Part shown: positions 60,522-64,000 of the stretch, one piece after another | Position numbering within the stretch: the stretch's first letter is position 1 | Layout of the letters: the number at the start of each line of letters is the position of its first letter | The notes under the pieces: generated by a model | The model's input: only the letters and a program-made list of their open reading frames with translations | What the model was told of the DNA's origin: nothing | Database searches by the model: none | Source of the DNA: Acidimicrobiia bacterium | GTDB taxonomy: Bacteria; Actinomycetota; Acidimicrobiia; Spongiisociales; Spongiisociaceae | Direction of reading: 5' to 3' | Length of the DNA stretch: 64,000 bases | Assembly (NCBI GenBank): GCA_021296345.1 | Contig: JAGWAN010000002.1 | Span: 1-64,000 of the forward strand | Position numbers and translations under genes: made by a program

Positions 60522-61274
60522 ATGCCAGGGCTGGCCGCTGCGAGTGGAGACCGGATCAACATCCAGGGGTTCGACCTGACCGAGGAGTTGATCGGCGGCA
60601 CCAGCTTCGCTGCGATGCTCCACCTCCTCACGATCGGAACGATGCCCGAGCGATCGATCGAATCGATGATCGACGCCATGTTGGTGACCCTCGCGGAGCA
60701 CGGCCTCACTCCGTCCGCCATCACGGCGCGTCTCACCTATCACGGTGCGCCTGACAGCCTCCAGGGTGCGGTGGCCGCCGGTCTCCTCGGGGCCGGTCCT
60801 GCGTTCCTCGGCACGACAGAGCAGGCTGCCGAAATGCTGGCGCGGTTGGTACGCGACTCCACAACTGAGACGCGAGAGCAACTCGTGGCAGAAAGCGTGG
60901 CCACCTGGCTGAGGGATGGGGTGGTGATCCCCGGCTTTGGCCACCCGATCCATCGAGACGGCGACAAGCGGGTTGCAGCACTCAGACGTGTCCAAGTCGA
61001 TCAAGATCTCCCGGAAGAGCATTTCCTCACCGCGGTCCTGGTGGAAAATGCTCTGAGCGATGCCAAGGGCAAGACCGTACCGATGAATGCCGCCGGAGCG
61101 ATCGGCGCCATCGTGTCCGACATGGGACTGCCTCCGCGGTTCGCCCGGGGCCTTTCGATCGTCGCTCGCTCGGCGGGCCTCCTCGCACACGTCATCGAGG
61201 AAGCAGAGCATCCCATCGCCCACCGGATCTGGGAGGACACCCGCTCGAGATCGTCTCACGAGACCCGACCTTGA
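60522..61274 (+). CDS. Citrate-synthase-superfamily protein, citryl-CoA-lyase-like
   Basis: 250 residues, shorter than citrate synthase. Conserved GGTSFAAMLHLLTIGTMP, VVIPGFGHPIHRDGDKR (with the active-site His) and the C-terminal FARGLSIVARSAGLLAHVIEE are those of stand-alone citryl-CoA lyase and related short proteins. Such enzymes cleave citryl-CoA-like thioesters to acetyl-CoA and a keto acid, or run in reverse. GGAGGAG precedes the ATG. The reaction here is inferred. Confidence 0.82.
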   Translation: MPGLAAASGDRINIQGFDLTEELIGGTSFAAMLHLLTIGTMPERSIESMIDAMLVTLAEHGLTPSAITARLTYHGAPDSLQGAVAAGLLGAGPAFLGTTEQAAEMLARLVRDSTTETREQLVAESVATWLRDGVVIPGFGHPIHRDGDKRVAALRRVQVDQDLPEEHFLTAVLVENALSDAKGKTVPMNAAGAIGAIVSDMGLPPRFARGLSIVARSAGLLAHVIEEAEHPIAHRIWEDTRSRSSHETRP

Positions 61275-61392
61275 TTCGGCAAACCCGACATTCCGACCTG
61301 GGGAGCCCTTAACATCCGATATCGTCTACTGACGAACCAAACGCCCGCAGAAGGTCCATTCCATTGATGACGGCAATTGACTCGAGAGTCGC

Positions 61393-62325
61393 ATGACGTC
61401 TGCCATAGCACGGCGAGAGTGGAGCGTTCCTGTCGGACGCCGGATCGACGGCGCACCATGGCACATCCGATTCGTCGAGCTCCGTGGTGCCGCCCCGGGA
61501 CCGGCGACGGCGATCGTCGCAGGGCTGTACGGCGACAAACCGCTCGGGTCGATCGCGGTGCACGATCTGGAACTACAACTGATGCAGGAGCAACTGAAGG
61601 GCACGGTTCTCCTGGCCCCAGCCGTGAACCTCCCCGCCCTTCAGGTAGGCACCCGAGTCTCGCCCGACCACCTGTACTTGAACCGGCGCTTCCCAGGGAC
61701 ACCGAGCGGCTTTCTCACCGACCAGGTGGCTCACGCCGTCGCAAACGTCGTCTACGAGCATTCGGAGTGCGTCATCGACCTGCACTCAGGGACGCCCAAC
61801 ATGGCGCTGTGGTATTCCTATGATGCCGGGGATCTCGAGCTCACGTCCTCGTTCGGCTACCTTCCGGTGGTCGTTGACTTCCGGCCGGGAGGCCAGGTCA
61901 GCGCGACAGCCGTCGAGCGCGGGCTCTCAGGCTTCCTCCCCGAGTTCGGTGGGGCGAGCCTGCCCTCCCCGGCCGCCGGCGTCGAGGGCAGCCTGAACAC
62001 GTTGCGCTATCGGGGCCATCTCGGCGGTAGTCCCACCGGCCCACCGCGATTGCCCGTCATCCGCGAACGGCCGCTGTTCCTCGCTTCCACGAGTGGTGTC
62101 CTCCAAGCCAGCGTGTCGACCGATTCGGTCGGCAGTGAGATCCCCGCGGGCCGTCTGGGATGGATCACCAGCCCCGCTACCGGGGAGGTGTGGGAGGAGT
62201 TCGAGATCGACCGGCCCGGCATCCTCTTGATGGCGGTGACCACGCCGACGATCGTCAACCCTGGCGATTTCGCTTTCATGGTCGGGTTCCCCCATGACGA
62301 GGTCGAAGTCCCCGGAGCGTCATGA
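61393..62325 (+). CDS. AspA/AstE-family (M14-like) protein with altered zinc site
   Basis: 310 residues with the succinylglutamate desuccinylase/aspartoacylase fold: LYLNRRFPGTPSG, CVIDLHSGTPN with the third zinc ligand, FLPEFGG with a plausible catalytic Glu. The first metal motif, normally G-x-HGDE, reads GLYGDKPLG, so both the His and the Glu ligands are replaced. Either the metal is bound differently or the protein is inactive or uses another chemistry. It is downstream of the lyase-like gene and overlaps the next frame. Confidence 0.8.
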   Translation: MTSAIARREWSVPVGRRIDGAPWHIRFVELRGAAPGPATAIVAGLYGDKPLGSIAVHDLELQLMQEQLKGTVLLAPAVNLPALQVGTRVSPDHLYLNRRFPGTPSGFLTDQVAHAVANVVYEHSECVIDLHSGTPNMALWYSYDAGDLELTSSFGYLPVVVDFRPGGQVSATAVERGLSGFLPEFGGASLPSPAAGVEGSLNTLRYRGHLGGSPTGPPRLPVIRERPLFLASTSGVLQASVSTDSVGSEIPAGRLGWITSPATGEVWEEFEIDRPGILLMAVTTPTIVNPGDFAFMVGFPHDEVEVPGAS

Positions 62326-63882
62326 CGCCAAGGTCGGAGAAGCAGATGACGACCGGCCGGCTGCCCGGCGCCGAGGCGTGGCTCCACCACTCACAAGACC
62401 AGGGAGCGGAGTCATAGCCGAGCGATACGACGTGATCATCGTTGGCGCCGGTGTAGCCGGACTTTCCGCATCGCTCGCGTCGATCGAGCGAATCGTGGAG
62501 CGCGGCGCCGACGACGCGCGGATTGCGGTGCTCGAACGCGCCTCGCGCCTTGATCGGGGCGGCAACACCCGGTACAGCACCGCCACCTTCCGGATGAAGG
62601 ATGTCCACACGATCAACGACGATTTCATCGACAGGCTCCGCGCCAAGACGGACGCCACGGAGGAGTACATCCAAGTGCTCGCCCGGCAGGCGCCGGAAGC
62701 GGTCCTGTGGGCCGAGGGTCACGGACTCGAGTTCGCTCCGGGGCCACGGGTCTTCCTCACGTCGAGCGATACCCGGATCCAACCAGAAGGCGCCGGAGCG
62801 GCCATCGTCCGGCATTCTTCTCGCGGGTGGAGGACGCTTCCCGGGGCCGGTTCTTCGGACCGGACAACGACAGGGCACTCGCCGTCGAAGTCCTCTACGA
62901 GACGACCGCCGTCCGCCTCGTGCTTGACGAGGAAGGCGCCGTAGCCGGTATCGAGGCACGCGACCGGGCAGGGATGCTCTCGCGCCTGGACGCGCCGGCG
63001 GTGGTCCTTGCCAGTGGCGGCTTCGAGGGGGACTCCGAGATGATGGCTCGCTACATCGGCTTCGATCTCCCCACGGTCTCACGGGGAGGCGCCCACAACC
63101 GTGGAGAAGGAATCCAGATGGCGCTCGACGTCGGAGCGAGACCCATCGGGCAGTGGAACCAGTTCCACCCGCTTCCTGCCGACCCGCGCACAGCAGGAGC
63201 AGCGTCCGGGCTGATGACCTTCGCCGCCGTCATGGAAACTGTGCCCTACAGCCTCATGGTCAATAATTCAGGGGACCGTTTCATGGACGAGGGTGCCACA
63301 TCCATGGATTACCTCTACGACCTGGTCGGACGCGCCGTCCAACGACAACCGAGCCAAACCGGATACGCCGTCTTCGACTCGAAGGCCATGACGTTGCCGC
63401 ACTACCGAAAGGCAGTCTTGCGAGACAAGGTCTTCGAGCCCTATCAGGCGGATACGGTCGAGGGGTTGGCGACGCTGATAGGAGTCGATGGCGAGGCGTT
63501 GACTGCCACGGTCGCTTCCTACAACGCCGCTGTCCCTCAAGACGACGCACAGTTCGACGCGATGAGGCTCGATGGGCTGTCGACGGATCGCCTGACTCCG
63601 CCGAAGTCGAATTGGGCACGCTCGCTCGACACCCCGCCCTTCTACTGCTACCCGGTGACCTGTTCGAACGTGTTCACCATGGGAGGCATCGGCACCGATC
63701 ACACGGCCCGCGTCGTCGACATGGACGGAATCCCTATTCCCGGCCTCTACGCTGCCGGTGAGATGACGGGCATCTACCGCGACAAGTATGTGGGCGCGAC
63801 CGCGGTCCTCCGCGGACTCGTCTTCGGTCGTTTGGCCGGCTACAACGCCGTGGATCATTCCTTCAATCAGGCCAGACCTTGA
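62294..63882 (+). pseudogene. FAD-dependent fumarate-reductase/tricarballylate-dehydrogenase-like protein, frameshifted
   Basis: Two adjoining frames give one protein of the succinate dehydrogenase/fumarate reductase flavoprotein family. The first holds the FAD motif YDVIIVGAGVAGLSASLAS and LDRGGNTRYSTATFRM; the second continues FFSRVEDASRGRFFGPD through NNSGDRFMDEG to YVGATAVLRGLVFGRLAGYNA. The frames join near 62811, where restoring one G in GTCCGGCATTC would fuse them. The start could instead be a GTG at 62378. The C-terminal GERF/DKY details resemble TcuA-type dehydrogenases. One lost base could be real or a read error. Confidence 0.85.
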
Positions 63883-64000
63883 CGACGACCTCGGACGACT
63901 CGAGCGGCGTCCCAAGTGAGGGAGAACTCGATGCCCTGTTCGAGGAGGTGAAGAACTGGGGACGCTGGGGCTGGGATGACGAGAAAGGAACGCTGAACCA
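63879..64000 (+). CDS. Cyclase-family (kynurenine-formamidase-like) protein, cut by window end
   Basis: Only the first 40 codons are inside the window: TTTSDDSSGVPSEGELDALF then EEVKNWGRWGWDDEKGTLN. The NWGRWG-DDE-GTLN pattern is the usual opening of cyclase-family metal-dependent hydrolases. A TTG start overlaps the preceding stop as TTGA. Identification rests on this short piece. Confidence 0.65.
   Translation, partial: MTTTSDDSSGVPSEGELDALFEEVKNWGRWGWDDEKGTLN

Overview
This is 64 kb of GC-rich chromosomal DNA around a replication origin. The order cca - (deacetylase) - MviN-type pseudokinase - sigM-like sigma factor - anti-sigma - trxB - trxA - parB/parA - khpB (jag) - yidC - yidD - rnpA - rpmH - [oriC] - dnaA - dnaN - recF - DUF721 - gyrB - gyrA - DUF3566 is the classic actinobacterial origin neighbourhood, as in Mycobacterium. 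Base composition, frequent GTG/TTG starts, a long SRP RNA and the accessory genes fit a deep-branching Actinomycetota, possibly Acidimicrobiia; that placement is inference. Two genes normal for this synteny are not seen: the MurJ transporter half usually fused to the pseudokinase, and rsmG between parA and khpB.

Layout. 0-2.4 kb: an intact phytanoyl-CoA dioxygenase-like gene beside a decayed tandem copy, then a DUF2231 membrane protein. 2.4-6.8 kb: two tRNA-Ser genes, tadA, SRP RNA, a wrecked MerR-HTH/DUF433 toxin-antitoxin locus, a UbiE-type methyltransferase and serS. 6.8-12.5 kb: a membrane-anchored protein, a sulfite-oxidase-like molybdoenzyme, tRNA-Leu with an HNH-nuclease fragment, cca and a class II deacetylase. 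12.5-32.7 kb: the origin block, with a perfect parS, a DnaA-box cluster and housekeeping genes transcribed outward. 32.7-45 kb: small genes, an AlkD-like repair protein, a predicted metalloprotease, a dipeptide-type ABC importer (fused dppDF, lipoprotein SBP, dppB, dppC) and a large secreted PPC-domain protein. 45-50 kb: an intact DUF433/PIN-like toxin-antitoxin pair and a vitamin B12 operon (btuFCD-cobO) behind a cobalamin riboswitch. 50-64 kb: a Gfo/Idh oxidoreductase, a branched-chain-amino-acid-type ABC importer with LivM-LivG fused, and a catabolic cluster: MeaB GTPase, methylmalonyl-CoA-mutase-like subunit, acyl-CoA ligase, citryl-CoA-lyase-like protein, AspA/AstE-like protein, frameshifted fumarate-reductase-like flavoprotein and the start of a cyclase-family gene.

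How parts may work together (inference). The B12 operon imports and adenosylates cobalamin, which the mutase needs and MeaB protects. The Liv-type importer may bring in the acid that the ligase activates.

The most unusual signals are non-coding. Two copies of a roughly 180-nt element lie one on each side of the origin, both on the leading strand, each with a conserved promoter-like start and a hairpin end, so they look like paralogous small RNA genes of unknown family. A second repeat family, about 106 bp with 19-bp terminal inverted repeats, occurs twice and looks like a miniature transposable or structured element. CTAG-rich AT-leaning patches recur at gene 3' ends.
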